A DNA stretch of 54,318 nt, from the NCBI GenBank assembly GCA_016296165.1, contig JAEDJV010000001.1:1-54318 (forward strand), read 5' to 3'. The stretch comes from Oscillospiraceae bacterium (lineage in GTDB: Bacteria > Bacillota > Clostridia > Oscillospirales > Ruminococcaceae). How positions within the stretch are numbered: the stretch's first letter is position 1; every line of letters starts with the position of its first letter. The notes under the pieces were generated by a model. That model had not been told where the DNA came from. It saw nothing but the letters and a program-made list of their open reading frames with translations, and searched no databases. Both the position numbers and the translations under genes were made by a program. Positions 34,886 to 43,641 of the stretch are shown in pieces.

Positions 34886-36769
34886 ATGGAAACAAAACAG
34901 TTCAAAGCAGAATCCAAAAAACTTCTCGAGATGATGATCAACTCTATATATACTCATAAGGAAATATTCTTAAGAGAGCTGATCTCAAACGCCAGTGATG
35001 CAATTGATAAGCTTTACTTCAAATCACTTACTGATGACGGAGTAGGCATGAATAAAGACGACTTCGAGATACTTATCAATGTAGATAAGGATAGCAGAAC
35101 TATTACAATTACTGATAACGGTATCGGCATGACAAGAGATGAACTTGAAAACAATCTCGGTACTATTGCCAAGAGTGGTTCACTTGATTTTAAGTCAAAC
35201 AACAATCTTGGTGAGGATGTTGACATTATTGGTCAGTTTGGTGTAGGTTTCTACTCTGCGTTCATGGTTGCTGATCTTGTAACAGTAAGGAGTAAGGCTT
35301 ACGGTTCAGAAAGTGCTTACGAATGGCAGTCAGAAGGTGTTGAGGGTTACACGATTGACGAATGTGATAAGGCAAAGGCAGGAACAGAGATAGTTCTTCA
35401 CATCAAGGAGGATACTGAAGAAGAAAAGTACAGTGAATATCTTGAACAGTACAGACTTCAGTCCATTATCAGAAAGTACTCAGACTATATCAGATTCCCT
35501 GTTAAGATGGATGTTGAGCATGAACGTAAAAAAGAAGGAACAGAGGACGAATACGAAAAGTTTATCGAGAGGGAAACTATCAATAGTATGATTCCTATCT
35601 GGAAGAAGAACAAGAGCGAACTTAAGGATGAAGACTATAATAATTTCTATAAGGAAAAGTTCTTTGACTATAGTGAACCTCTTAAGCATGTTCATGTTAA
35701 GACAGAAGGTACAGCAACATATAACGCACTTCTCTATGTGCCTGCAAAAGCTCCTTATGACTATTACACAAGAGAATTTGAAAAGGGACTTCAGCTCTAT
35801 TCAAACGGTGTTCTTATCATGGATAAGTGTGCTGATCTCCTCCCTGATTACTTTAGTTTTGTAAAGGGCCTTGTAGATTCAGAAGACCTTTCTCTTAACA
35901 TTTCAAGAGAAATGCTTCAGCATGACAGACAGCTCAAGCTCATTGCAAAGAGCATAGAGAAAACCATAAAGAATGAACTTACTAAGATGCTTAAAAATGA
36001 ACGTGAGAAGTACGAAGAGTTCTATAAAGCATTCGGACTACAGCTTAAGGCCGGTGTATATTCATCATACGGAATGAATAAGGATGTCCTTGTTGATCTT
36101 CTTATGTTCTGGTCATCAAACGAAGAAAAGCTTGTAACACTTGATGAATATGTATCCAGAATGAGAGAAGACCAGAAATTCATTTACTATGCATCAGGCG
36201 AAAGCATTCAGAGAATCAAGAACCTTCCGCAGACAGAGATGGTTAAGGAAAAAGGATATGAGATTCTTTATCTTACAGAAGGTGTGGATGAATTTGCAAT
36301 TAAGATGCTTATGAACTATAAGGACAAGCAGTTCAAGTCCGTTTCTGCAGGTGATCTTGATATCGATACCCCTGAAGAAAAGGAAGAGATCAAGGCAAAG
36401 GAAGAAGAAAACAAGGAAATGTTCACATTCATGAAAGAATCTCTCGGCGATAAGGTTAAGGAAGTAAGACTCACCCAGAGACTAAAGTCACATCCTTTCT
36501 GTCTCACAAGTGATGGTGACCTTTCACTTGAGATGGAAAAAGTACTTAACGCTATGCCTACAGACAACAAGGTTAAGGCAGAGAAGGTTCTTGAGATTAA
36601 TCCGGAACACGGAATATTCTCTAAGCTTCAGGACCTTTATGCAAATGATAAGGATAAGCTGAAAAAATATACTCAGCTTCTCTATACGCAGTCACTTCTT
36701 ATTGAAGGCATATCAATAGAAAACCCTGTTGAATTCTCCAATATGGTATGTGAACTGATGGTTGAATAA
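34886..36769 (+). CDS. htpG: Chaperone protein HtpG (Hsp90)
   Basis: The bacterial Hsp90, an ATP-dependent dimeric chaperone. The GHKL ATPase motifs are ELISNASDAIDKL (catalytic Glu, Mg-binding Asn), DNGIGMT and GQFGVGFYSAFMV. The middle and C-terminal dimerisation domains bring the length to the usual 627 aa. The leader carries CIRCE, so heat-shock control by HrcA is expected. Codon use is biased toward frequent codons, as in abundant proteins. Confidence 0.97.
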   Translation: METKQFKAESKKLLEMMINSIYTHKEIFLRELISNASDAIDKLYFKSLTDDGVGMNKDDFEILINVDKDSRTITITDNGIGMTRDELENNLGTIAKSGSLDFKSNNNLGEDVDIIGQFGVGFYSAFMVADLVTVRSKAYGSESAYEWQSEGVEGYTIDECDKAKAGTEIVLHIKEDTEEEKYSEYLEQYRLQSIIRKYSDYIRFPVKMDVEHERKKEGTEDEYEKFIERETINSMIPIWKKNKSELKDEDYNNFYKEKFFDYSEPLKHVHVKTEGTATYNALLYVPAKAPYDYYTREFEKGLQLYSNGVLIMDKCADLLPDYFSFVKGLVDSEDLSLNISREMLQHDRQLKLIAKSIEKTIKNELTKMLKNEREKYEEFYKAFGLQLKAGVYSSYGMNKDVLVDLLMFWSSNEEKLVTLDEYVSRMREDQKFIYYASGESIQRIKNLPQTEMVKEKGYEILYLTEGVDEFAIKMLMNYKDKQFKSVSAGDLDIDTPEEKEEIKAKEEENKEMFTFMKESLGDKVKEVRLTQRLKSHPFCLTSDGDLSLEMEKVLNAMPTDNKVKAEKVLEINPEHGIFSKLQDLYANDKDKLKKYTQLLYTQSLLIEGISIENPVEFSNMVCELMVE

Positions 36770-36905
36770 AAAACAGGCCAAATATTATGAAAAATAAACC
36801 ATAAAAATTAATAAAAAAGGGTAGAAAGATAAGTCATATACAAATTATTAGGTATATTGTTCAAAATAACTATAATTCAAGTTGGTTTTTCAACTGTTTT
36901 ACCAA

Positions 36906-36934
36906 TTGTTTTGATTAAAAATATATGATATAAT
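36906..36934 (+). promoter_or_regulatory. Promoter of the dockerin helical protein gene
   Basis: TTGTTT at 36906-36911 and TATAAT at 36929-36934, 17 bp apart, with a 77-base leader and a strong AAAGGAG site before the ATG. Confidence 0.65.
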
Positions 36935-37011
36935 CTTACCTATAGGATGAAAACACAATAAACCAAAAATTGTGTTTCAAATATTAAAAAATGAAAAAGG
37001 AGTTTTTGGAA

Positions 37012-37950
37012 ATGAAAAAATCTGTTAAACGCATAGTTAGCTTTGTATCTGCAATTGCTATGTTATCTACAACTGCAATGGCAGTTTCTGCTGCTGAAGC
37101 AATTACAGTTGGCGAAGCAAACTCAATCTGTGTAAGTGGTGCTACTGACTTCACAAATGTTAAAGCTGATGTATTCGTAATTAAGTCTGCTACAGATAAG
37201 CTTGAAAGAGCTGCTCTTAACATTCTTAAGGAACAGTTTGGCACAAAGACAGCTGACAAGAACGCTATCATCAATGCTGCTTCAAAGATGAGTGAAAAAG
37301 AACTTAAGGCTGCTGTTGAATCAACAACAAAGGCTGTTGAAGCAAGCAAAGAACTTCAGGCTGCTATTACAGAAGCTGAAGAAGATATCAAGGTAGCTGT
37401 AGAAAAAGCAAAGGCTGCTAACGCTAATGCTGAAATCGTTGTAAGCACAGCTTATAACCCATTCGCTACACTTGCTAGCTCACCACTCGTTGATGCTGCT
37501 AAGGCTGCTGTTGATGTTTATGTTAAAAACATGAACACGAAGATTGAAACAATCGCTGCAGAAAATAAAATAAAGGTTGCTGAAATAGAATCTCCTGTAG
37601 TTGAATTCAGCAAGAACGATGTTGCTGGTTCACTCAGCAATGCTGTTGCTGCTCAGTCAGTAGCTAAGAACGAAGCAATTGCAAAAGTTGAAGTTGTAGC
37701 TGAAAAGGCTCCAGAAGTTGCAATGTACGGTGACTTCAATGGCGACAGAGATATCAGAGCAGTTGACCTCGTAATCATGATTCAGGCTAACCTTGGAATG
37801 CTCGATAAGGCAAAATTTGAAGAAAAGGGTTATGACTGGAATGCTGGCGACCTCGACAGAGACGGTGAAAGCTTTGGTCTTACAGATATCATGATGCTCA
37901 AGAAGGTTCTTCTTGAAGACATGGCTGCTTCAGAACTCGGTAAATTCTAA
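37012..37950 (+). CDS. Secreted Ala/Lys/Glu-rich helical protein with C-terminal dockerin-like module
   Basis: A 312-aa protein with a signal peptide (about 1-27), a region (about 40-235) rich in Ala, Lys, Glu and Val that reads as long amphipathic helices, and two calcium-loop repeats at the end (GDFNGDRDIRAVDL and GDLDRDGESFGLTD, about 239-300) separated by a longer spacer than in cellulase dockerins. I recognise no enzyme domain. The gene uses GCT, GTT and other frequent codons very heavily, suggesting high expression. The ATG at 37012 follows AAAGGAG at 36996-37002. It could be a surface or structural cellulosome component; function is unknown. Confidence 0.8.
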   Translation: MKKSVKRIVSFVSAIAMLSTTAMAVSAAEAITVGEANSICVSGATDFTNVKADVFVIKSATDKLERAALNILKEQFGTKTADKNAIINAASKMSEKELKAAVESTTKAVEASKELQAAITEAEEDIKVAVEKAKAANANAEIVVSTAYNPFATLASSPLVDAAKAAVDVYVKNMNTKIETIAAENKIKVAEIESPVVEFSKNDVAGSLSNAVAAQSVAKNEAIAKVEVVAEKAPEVAMYGDFNGDRDIRAVDLVIMIQANLGMLDKAKFEEKGYDWNAGDLDRDGESFGLTDIMMLKKVLLEDMAASELGKF

Positions 37951-37986
37951 TCCGAATCAAAGTTTAGATATTTATTTTGATATTAG

Positions 37987-38016
37987 CGACGCTTCATTTT
38001 ATGGAGCGTCGTTTTT
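37987..38016 (+). terminator. Terminator of the dockerin helical protein gene
   Basis: CGACGCTTCAT pairs with ATGGAGCGTCG (11 bp, one G-U) around a 3-base loop, followed by five Ts. Confidence 0.9.
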
Positions 38017-38020
38017 AATT

Positions 38021-38055
38021 AAAAAAATCGATATCATTATGATATCGATTTTTTG
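38021..38055. terminator. Bidirectional terminator between convergent genes
   Basis: ATCGATATCAT and its complement form a hairpin flanked by seven As on the left and a run of Ts on the right. It can therefore stop transcription from either side, including the minus-strand kinase gene ending at 38088. Confidence 0.8.
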
Positions 38056-38087
38056 TTTTTATGTAAAATTGAAAATAACAGGATTAT

Positions 38088-39521
38088 TTATATATGAAAT
38101 TTAGTTGTAAAGTGCGATTTTTCTTTTGAATAAAGATTTTTTAAATTGTCATTTTTATTTTCAGCATTTTGAATATCATTAAGAATAAAACCTGAAATCT
38201 TAATATCAGACAGCTGAAAACTCCGTACACAATTTATAAGACTGGTTTCAGCTGTAAAATTACTTCTTGCGGTCAGATAAATCTGATCTGAAACACCAGT
38301 TAGCGCCAGAGCGTCTGGAAAGGCGTTTAAAGGCGGTGTATCAATGATGATATAATCAAATATACTTTTAAGGTCATATATCGAACTGAGCGTTTCAGAA
38401 CGCGTCAGAAGGCCAAGAGGATTTCCGCTGTAATTACCTGCAGTCATTATATAAAGTGAACGATATTCGGTAATCATTATAGCTTCTTTAGCCTCCAGAA
38501 TTCCGGCAGCAACTTCTGCAAGTCCAGGTAAGTCTGTACTGAGTTCAAAGGCTTTTGTAAGCCTCCTGTTATGCATATTGGCATCAATGATTAAAACTTT
38601 TTTTCCTTCTGCAGCCATGGATATACCAAGATTGGCGACGATAACACTTTTTCCTTCACCATTTACAGAACTTGAAATCAGGATGATTTTTTTTGGTGAT
38701 TCTGATAATTTTTTTATCTCTGTATGAAAATCCCTGAAAGCAAAGATAAAATCGGATTTTGTGCTTTTGTTTATCATGACAGGTGATATGGCAGGGTTGG
38801 TGGTTTTATTAGCTGGTATCTGTTCAAAGTGCAGATTTGCGGTTATTTGCCTGAAAATTTTTGAAAACTCAGAATTGTTTTCAGATATATATTTTTTTTC
38901 TGTGACCATACTGTAATCAGGAATTCTTGCGATAACAGGAATGACAGGAAAAAGCTTCTGAATATCATTTTCAGAAATTATGTTATTGTTTTTGTTTTTC
39001 AAAATCATAAAGCCAGCGATACAAACCCCCGGTAAAGTAGAAAAAAGACAAACAAGCCCAAGTCCTTTCCTGTGTTTGTTTTTTGGAAAAACAGCTGATT
39101 CAACTAACTCAATGCTGAGAAATTCACCGGTAGAATCAGAAACAAATGAATTTATCATAGTTTCAATAGTTTTATGAATTTCAAAAACTTCTGATGATTT
39201 TTCTGAAGAAACTCTAAGTATGAAAAACATACTGCTGCGGTCAGTATCAATATCAATCATATTTTTTAACTTTCCTGTAGCATATTTGTTTTTCAGTTTA
39301 TGAGATACAGTAGTATAAAAATTGTCTGAAAGAATAATATTCTTTAAATCCGATGAACTGTATACAGCGTTGTTATTGCTGTTTTCAGAGATGTAGTATT
39401 GGGCTTCTGAACAGTAAACCGGTTTAATAAAAAGCAGCCCGCAAATCATCCCGATTATCATAGAACATACTGCAAATGACAGTACTAACAGCAGTTTTTT
39501 TATTAGATTATAGTATTTCAT
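38088..39521 (-). CDS. Wzz/BY-kinase fusion (polysaccharide co-polymerase and tyrosine autokinase)
   Basis: A 477-aa protein with an N-terminal Wzz region flanked by two membrane helices (about 8-30 and 160-180) and a C-terminal CpsD-like P-loop kinase. The kinase has Walker A NGEGKS near 283-292, Walker A' VLIIDANMHNRR near 310 and Walker B YIIIDTPPL near 392. Such proteins control exopolysaccharide chain length and export. The usual C-terminal Tyr cluster is missing; only Tyr464 lies in the tail. No glycosyltransferase or flippase is nearby, so it is an orphan. The minus strand has CAGGAG before the ATG and a good promoter. Confidence 0.88.
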   Translation of the reverse strand: MKYYNLIKKLLLVLSFAVCSMIIGMICGLLFIKPVYCSEAQYYISENSNNNAVYSSSDLKNIILSDNFYTTVSHKLKNKYATGKLKNMIDIDTDRSSMFFILRVSSEKSSEVFEIHKTIETMINSFVSDSTGEFLSIELVESAVFPKNKHRKGLGLVCLFSTLPGVCIAGFMILKNKNNNIISENDIQKLFPVIPVIARIPDYSMVTEKKYISENNSEFSKIFRQITANLHFEQIPANKTTNPAISPVMINKSTKSDFIFAFRDFHTEIKKLSESPKKIILISSSVNGEGKSVIVANLGISMAAEGKKVLIIDANMHNRRLTKAFELSTDLPGLAEVAAGILEAKEAIMITEYRSLYIMTAGNYSGNPLGLLTRSETLSSIYDLKSIFDYIIIDTPPLNAFPDALALTGVSDQIYLTARSNFTAETSLINCVRSFQLSDIKISGFILNDIQNAENKNDNLKNLYSKEKSHFTTKFHI

Positions 39522-39557
39522 AGATAAACTCCTGTAAGATTATTGTATAATAACTTA

Positions 39558-39585
39558 ATTATATCAAATATTCTAAAAATGTCAA
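39558..39585 (-). promoter_or_regulatory. Promoter of the Wzz/BY-kinase gene
   Basis: On the minus strand TTGACA (39585-39580) and TATAAT (39563-39558) are perfect hexamers with 16-bp spacing, about 37 bases before the start codon. Confidence 0.8.
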
Positions 39586-39758
39586 TGGATAATGCAGATG
39601 ATGATATCTGCTTCTATGAATGAAATAGCCAGAGAAAATGGATGTACAGAGCTACAAAAATAAATTTATTATAGTGAGTTTGGAATATAAGTCAATAGTA
39701 ACAATTAACAAAAATAATATAACATATAATGCATAATCGGAAAACGTCAAACAAGATA

Positions 39759-39787
39759 GTGACATTTTCTTAAAAGTATGGTATACT
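39759..39787 (+). promoter_or_regulatory. Promoter of the amidase gene
   Basis: GTGACA at 39759-39764 and TATACT at 39782-39787, spacing 17 bp, 37 bases before the amidase ATG. Confidence 0.7.
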
Positions 39788-39823
39788 AATATAGAGCATG
39801 CAATATTGTTTATGGAGGTTCTT

Positions 39824-40615
39824 ATGGCAGATAATAATTCCAGGTCTGTAGTGCGCAGACTGCATAAGGGAAGAGTGTGTGGCTGTGTGACCATACTCAT
39901 TATTATAATTATTTTAATCAGTACTCTTATAAGCAGCTGCAATAAAAAGAATGGTGAAGAAAAAAAACCTGATGCAACTGATGTTGTTGCAAATCAGACG
40001 GTAACGACCTCTGCAGAACAGGTTAAGAAAAATTACATAATATGTGTAGATCCAGGACATGGCGGTGACGATGTTGGAAGCGGAAACAGCGTCAGGTACG
40101 AAAAAGTTGATAATTTAAGGTACGCTACAGTAGTTTATGATGAACTTAAAAAGAGAGAAAATATCGATGCTATTATGACTCGTACTGACGATACTTACCT
40201 TGATAACGAGCAAAGAGCTAAGTTTGCAAATGATGCAAAAGCGGATCTTTATCTGGCACTTCACAGAAACGAATCAGATGATAAGAGTGCCAACGGTATT
40301 GAAGTATGGATACAGCAGGAAAAGAGTGTTGTTGATGAGGTTCTCGGTTTTAAGCTTACTGAAGCACTCAAGACAGTTGGTGTACAAAGCAACAGAGGAG
40401 TACAGGCCGGGTATACAAATGATTCACAGAACAACTTCCAGATTATCGAATGGACTGATATGCCGGCGTGTATTGTTGAATTAGGTTTTATTTCAAACGA
40501 TGAGGATAACAGACTTTTTGATGAGAATTATAAAGAATACGCGATAGCTATTGCAGATGTAGTTGAAGAGATGTGTACTGACGGATATCTTGATAATCTT
40601 CCGCCAAAACACTAA
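39824..40615 (+). CDS. N-acetylmuramoyl-L-alanine amidase (Amidase_3), probable lipoprotein
   Basis: A zinc enzyme that cuts the bond between MurNAc and the stem peptide of peptidoglycan. The zinc ligands are seen in DPGHGG and ALHRNES, with Glu in RYEKVDN, and the catalytic Glu is in VELGFISN. A hydrophobic N-terminal segment ends in ISSC with Cys39, a good lipobox, so it is likely anchored as a lipoprotein with a 40-residue spacer. At 263 aa it has no cell-wall binding domain. The ATG at 39824 has GGAGG at 39813-39817. Likely role: wall turnover or daughter-cell separation. Confidence 0.9.
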   Translation: MADNNSRSVVRRLHKGRVCGCVTILIIIIILISTLISSCNKKNGEEKKPDATDVVANQTVTTSAEQVKKNYIICVDPGHGGDDVGSGNSVRYEKVDNLRYATVVYDELKKRENIDAIMTRTDDTYLDNEQRAKFANDAKADLYLALHRNESDDKSANGIEVWIQQEKSVVDEVLGFKLTEALKTVGVQSNRGVQAGYTNDSQNNFQIIEWTDMPACIVELGFISNDEDNRLFDENYKEYAIAIADVVEEMCTDGYLDNLPPKH

Positions 40616-40620
40616 AATAA

Positions 40621-40650
40621 AAAAACCAGTATTTTTTTACTGGTTTTTTT
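40621..40650 (+). terminator. Terminator of the amidase gene
   Basis: AAAAACCAGTA pairs with TACTGGTTTTT across a T-rich loop and is followed by more Ts, directly after the stop. Confidence 0.85.
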
Positions 40651-40661
40651 ATTTTGATAAT

Positions 40662-40698
40662 TTAAAAAATACCGTATCAGATATCCTGATACGGTATT
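40662..40698 (-). terminator. Terminator of the GH48 gene, shared palindrome type
   Basis: AATACCGTATCAG (40668-40680) and CTGATACGGTATT (40686-40698) form a perfect 13-bp stem. On the minus strand it is followed by a U-run, 16 bases after the GH48 stop. Nearly the same palindrome ends the GH9 gene at 51022-51061. Confidence 0.88.
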
Positions 40699-40714
40699 AA
40701 TTTATAGATTGTTA

Positions 40715-43120
40715 TTAGATCTTGTCAATCTTGTGTGAAACAAACTGCTTGATTCTTGAGAGGTCAGTAATTGTGAGATCACCGTCACCGTCAACGTCAC
40801 TATTAGCCTTAGCTTCAGCAGTTGGTGTGCTTTCCTTTAAGATGTAGAGAGCGAGCATTGAAAGGTCGTTCATATCAATTTTACCATCAAGGTTAACGTC
40901 ACCGAGAAGCTTTCCGCCAGGAGTTGTTGTAGTTGTTTCATCAGGAGTTGTTGTTACCTCTCCGCCACCATTTGTTGCTTCATCACCGTTAGGTTTCTCA
41001 ATTGGTGTATCAAGTGAGTAGTCCTTTGAAGGAACTGCATCTGGGAAGAGAGTTGCCATCGTACCACAAGCCATGAGGTAGTCACCAATGTGCCAGAATC
41101 TGTGGTAGTTAAGGTCAAATCCTTCTGTTTCCTTGTTTGTGTTGTAGTATGTTTCGAGTTCCTTGAACATTGGATCGTCTCTGTACTGAGTTCTGATGTC
41201 GATGAACTTGATACCATTCTTGATAGCATCACCGTTAGGCATCTTTCCATCGTATGATTCTGGTATCCATACATCCTGTTCAAATATTCTTGTTAAGCTT
41301 CCGTTGTGTTCAGTCTGTGAAATACCGATATCATCACGGTAGCATACCCACATAGCGTCGATGAGTGTCTTTGCTACGTTGAACGCTTCGATACCGAGTT
41401 CAGAACCCTCTGATGTTCCAACCTTAACACCTTCAGCTGCAGCATACCAGAGAAGTGTGTTTGAAAGTGAGCTTAAGCAACCAACGTCTGAAGCACCGTA
41501 ACTTGAGATTGTAAATGTAAGGTTCTTGTTATCTGATTTTTTACCTGTCCATGTGTCAGGCTGAGCATTCTTATCCCATGCAAGTACTGATGGCATCTGG
41601 AATGGGAGCATGAGACCGTTTTCGTCGTTTTCGCCCCACTTGAGATTATCACAGAACCAGCCAACCCACTTGTCAAGGAGAGCCTTAGCTCTTGCAGCGA
41701 TTTCTGTTTCGCCGTCTTCCTTAGCAGCATAGTAAAGTTCAGCAATACGCTGTGTTGACCATACCTGGTTACCAATCCAGCCGTTTGAACCTGGGTCAGC
41801 GTAAACAGGGTGAGGAACATATGCCATTCCATGGAATGTAGAAATGCCACTAGGATATTTTTCATATCTACCGCTCCAGCTGTTTGTAGCACCACCAGCG
41901 AACGGACCTTCATTTGACTGGAGCCATTCATAGAATTCGAGCTGTCTGTTGAATGATTCCTGCCAGTCCTTATCAGCACCTGAAGCCTTCATGTTACTGC
42001 TGATAGCGTTGTGTTTTTTGTCTATAGCAGCATAAGCTAAGAGAACGTTCTGGTAGAACTGATGAGCGTGGCTACAACCGATCTGCCATGTCCATGTACC
42101 ATCGAGAGCACCGCCCCATGATGTGTACCAGGCCATGAGGTAGTGAGCACCATCATAACCAGCAGACGGATCAGTCTTTGTTGTAGATTCGTCAATCTTC
42201 TTGTAGTATTTATCAAACATATCGTTACGGAGCTGGTCAGTCATCTTACCTGCAAGTGCTTCAACTGATGAATCACCTACATTCCATCTGCTTGCCCAGT
42301 AAACAGCCTGAATAGCACGTCCTTCAGCGTCAGGAGCATTAGTATAAGCATACTGTTCAGCTACCTGAGTTTCTGTTGTGAAGATACCCTTGATACCTTT
42401 TGTGCCGGCCATACCGTATTTAAGTTCTTCTACGCAGCCCTGCGGAACTGTTTCGAAACATGATTCTTCTTCACCACGCTGGAATGTGTTGATGAATGTG
42501 AAACCACCGTTTCCGCCGCCAAATCCATACCAGTCGTCAACGTCAGCAAGCCAGTGAAGGAGATAAAGACCATCGTCTGAACCATATGCACTGCAGAAAT
42601 TTTTGTGAATAGGGTTAAGACCTGTGTTACCTGTCATCATATCTGTAGGATATTTTTCAGGAAGTTCCCATTCGTCTGAGTATGTAGCTGAAGGTTCAGT
42701 TTTCTGCATGAAGCCTTTCTGTACAGAAGGAATCATAACTTCCATTGTCTTCCATGCCTTAGCTACTTCACCTGACTCACCATCGAGGTTATCCTTCATA
42801 GCTGCAATCCATACTAAGTATGACATAGCTTCAGAAGTTGTTTCATGACCGTAGTCAGGAGCTTCTACTACAACTGTTTCTACAGCGTGATAAGGAATAC
42901 CTTCCTTTGAAAGATATCCGTTTTCTTTACCCTTTGTTACAACGTCGTCGTAGAGTGAGTAGAACATATTCTTATATGTGTCATCACCGAATTTTTCAGG
43001 AAGTGTTCTGCCCGACTTTCCGTTTACTTTAGCAGAAGCTGTGAGCGGAGCTGCAACAGCTGCAAGCATAGAAAGTGAGAGAGCAAAAGCGACTGCTTTT
43101 TTTGTTTTCTTAAGAACCAT
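40715..43120 (-). CDS. cel48A: GH48 reducing-end cellobiohydrolase with dockerin
   Basis: GH48 exocellulases thread cellulose from the reducing end and are usually the most abundant cellulosomal enzymes, one per genome. The 801-aa order is signal peptide (about 1-30), a GH48 (alpha/alpha)6 domain (about 33-690), a Gly/Thr-rich linker (GGEVTTTPDETTTTTPGG) and a dockerin (738-801) with two regular calcium loops. The proton donor is Glu97 in TSEAMSY, matching Glu87 of C. thermocellum CelS. Codon bias is strong. A GAGAGGAG site and a TTGACA promoter lie upstream. R. albus Cel48A lacks a dockerin, so this points to R. flavefaciens-type biology. The symbol is by analogy. Confidence 0.96.
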   Translation of the reverse strand: MVLKKTKKAVAFALSLSMLAAVAAPLTASAKVNGKSGRTLPEKFGDDTYKNMFYSLYDDVVTKGKENGYLSKEGIPYHAVETVVVEAPDYGHETTSEAMSYLVWIAAMKDNLDGESGEVAKAWKTMEVMIPSVQKGFMQKTEPSATYSDEWELPEKYPTDMMTGNTGLNPIHKNFCSAYGSDDGLYLLHWLADVDDWYGFGGGNGGFTFINTFQRGEEESCFETVPQGCVEELKYGMAGTKGIKGIFTTETQVAEQYAYTNAPDAEGRAIQAVYWASRWNVGDSSVEALAGKMTDQLRNDMFDKYYKKIDESTTKTDPSAGYDGAHYLMAWYTSWGGALDGTWTWQIGCSHAHQFYQNVLLAYAAIDKKHNAISSNMKASGADKDWQESFNRQLEFYEWLQSNEGPFAGGATNSWSGRYEKYPSGISTFHGMAYVPHPVYADPGSNGWIGNQVWSTQRIAELYYAAKEDGETEIAARAKALLDKWVGWFCDNLKWGENDENGLMLPFQMPSVLAWDKNAQPDTWTGKKSDNKNLTFTISSYGASDVGCLSSLSNTLLWYAAAEGVKVGTSEGSELGIEAFNVAKTLIDAMWVCYRDDIGISQTEHNGSLTRIFEQDVWIPESYDGKMPNGDAIKNGIKFIDIRTQYRDDPMFKELETYYNTNKETEGFDLNYHRFWHIGDYLMACGTMATLFPDAVPSKDYSLDTPIEKPNGDEATNGGGEVTTTPDETTTTTPGGKLLGDVNLDGKIDMNDLSMLALYILKESTPTAEAKANSDVDGDGDLTITDLSRIKQFVSHKIDKI

Positions 43121-43229
43121 TTTCAGAATTCTCCTCTCAAAAATATTATTAAAAATAATGCGTACTCAAAGATTATGAGAAAAAAGTGATAAAAAAATAC
43201 ACCAAAATTTCATAATCCTTTATAATATA

Positions 43230-43258
43230 ATTGTAATACACAAACAATTGTTTGTCAA
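43230..43258 (-). promoter_or_regulatory. Promoter of GH48 cellulase
   Basis: On the minus strand TTGACA (43258-43253) and TACAAT (43235-43230) with 17-bp spacing, leaving a leader of about 105 bases to the GH48 ATG. Confidence 0.82.
43240..43255. promoter_or_regulatory. Perfect 16-bp palindrome overlapping the GH48 -35 box
   Basis: ACAAACAATTGTTTGT is its own reverse complement. It covers part of the -35 hexamer and most of the spacer of the GH48 promoter, the classic position for a repressor operator. The binding protein is unknown. Confidence 0.65.
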
Positions 43259-43543
43259 CCCCCGATAAATAAACAAACTTATAAAAAAATATTTATAGAA
43301 AATACATAATATTGTATTATAAAATACTATAAAATTTATATAATCAAGGTTTGTTTTTGTGAAAATATACAGAATTAATCCATTAATAAAGTTAAAAAAG
43401 ACGGTATTTGTTCTAAAAAAATTGTACCGTATTTTTTTAGAATATACCATTTTAATTATTCTATGGTTTTATCATATATAAATTAGTTTGGAAAAATGTT
43501 TTTATACACAAATTATACACATTTATAGTGTATAATATAAATT

Positions 43544-43569
43544 CGGAGTATGTTTTCGCATATGCTCCG
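43544..43569 (+). other. Leader hairpin upstream of the GldA-type operon
   Basis: CGGAGTATG pairs with CATATGCTCCG (two wobble pairs) around a TTTTCG-containing loop. It lies 70 bases before the start codon and just after a TATAAT, so it is likely near the 5' end of the transcript. It has no U-run and could stabilise the mRNA. Confidence 0.5.
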
Positions 43570-43641
43570 GACAAGGTTCTTTATATATATCTTAAAATAT
43601 AATATAGTTACATAATTTTTTGAAAGGCGTGACAGATACAC

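Larger units (their letters stand above)
39522..39823. other. Divergent intergenic region between kinase and amidase genes
   Basis: 302 bases without a gene. It holds the minus-strand kinase promoter, the plus-strand amidase promoter and AT-rich sequence between. I see no RNA gene, riboswitch or convincing repeat in it. Confidence 0.7.
43121..43641. other. Divergent regulatory region between GH48 and the GldA-type operon
   Basis: 521 bases of very AT-rich DNA without a credible gene. It contains the GH48 promoter with a 16-bp palindrome near 43240, a stem of TTCTAAAAAAA with TTTTTTTAGAA (43411-43421/43432-43442), a -10-like TATAAT at 43531-43536 without a clear -35, and a leader hairpin at 43544-43569. 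Confidence 0.75.

Noticed and set aside
41473..41979. Second minus-strand frame inside GH48
   Set aside because: It is an alternative frame of the intact GH48 gene with no domain.
43220..43450. Minus-strand open frame of 76 codons in the GH48 upstream region
   Set aside because: The DNA is extremely AT-rich, the translation is Phe/Ile/Tyr/Asn noise, and the GH48 promoter lies inside it.
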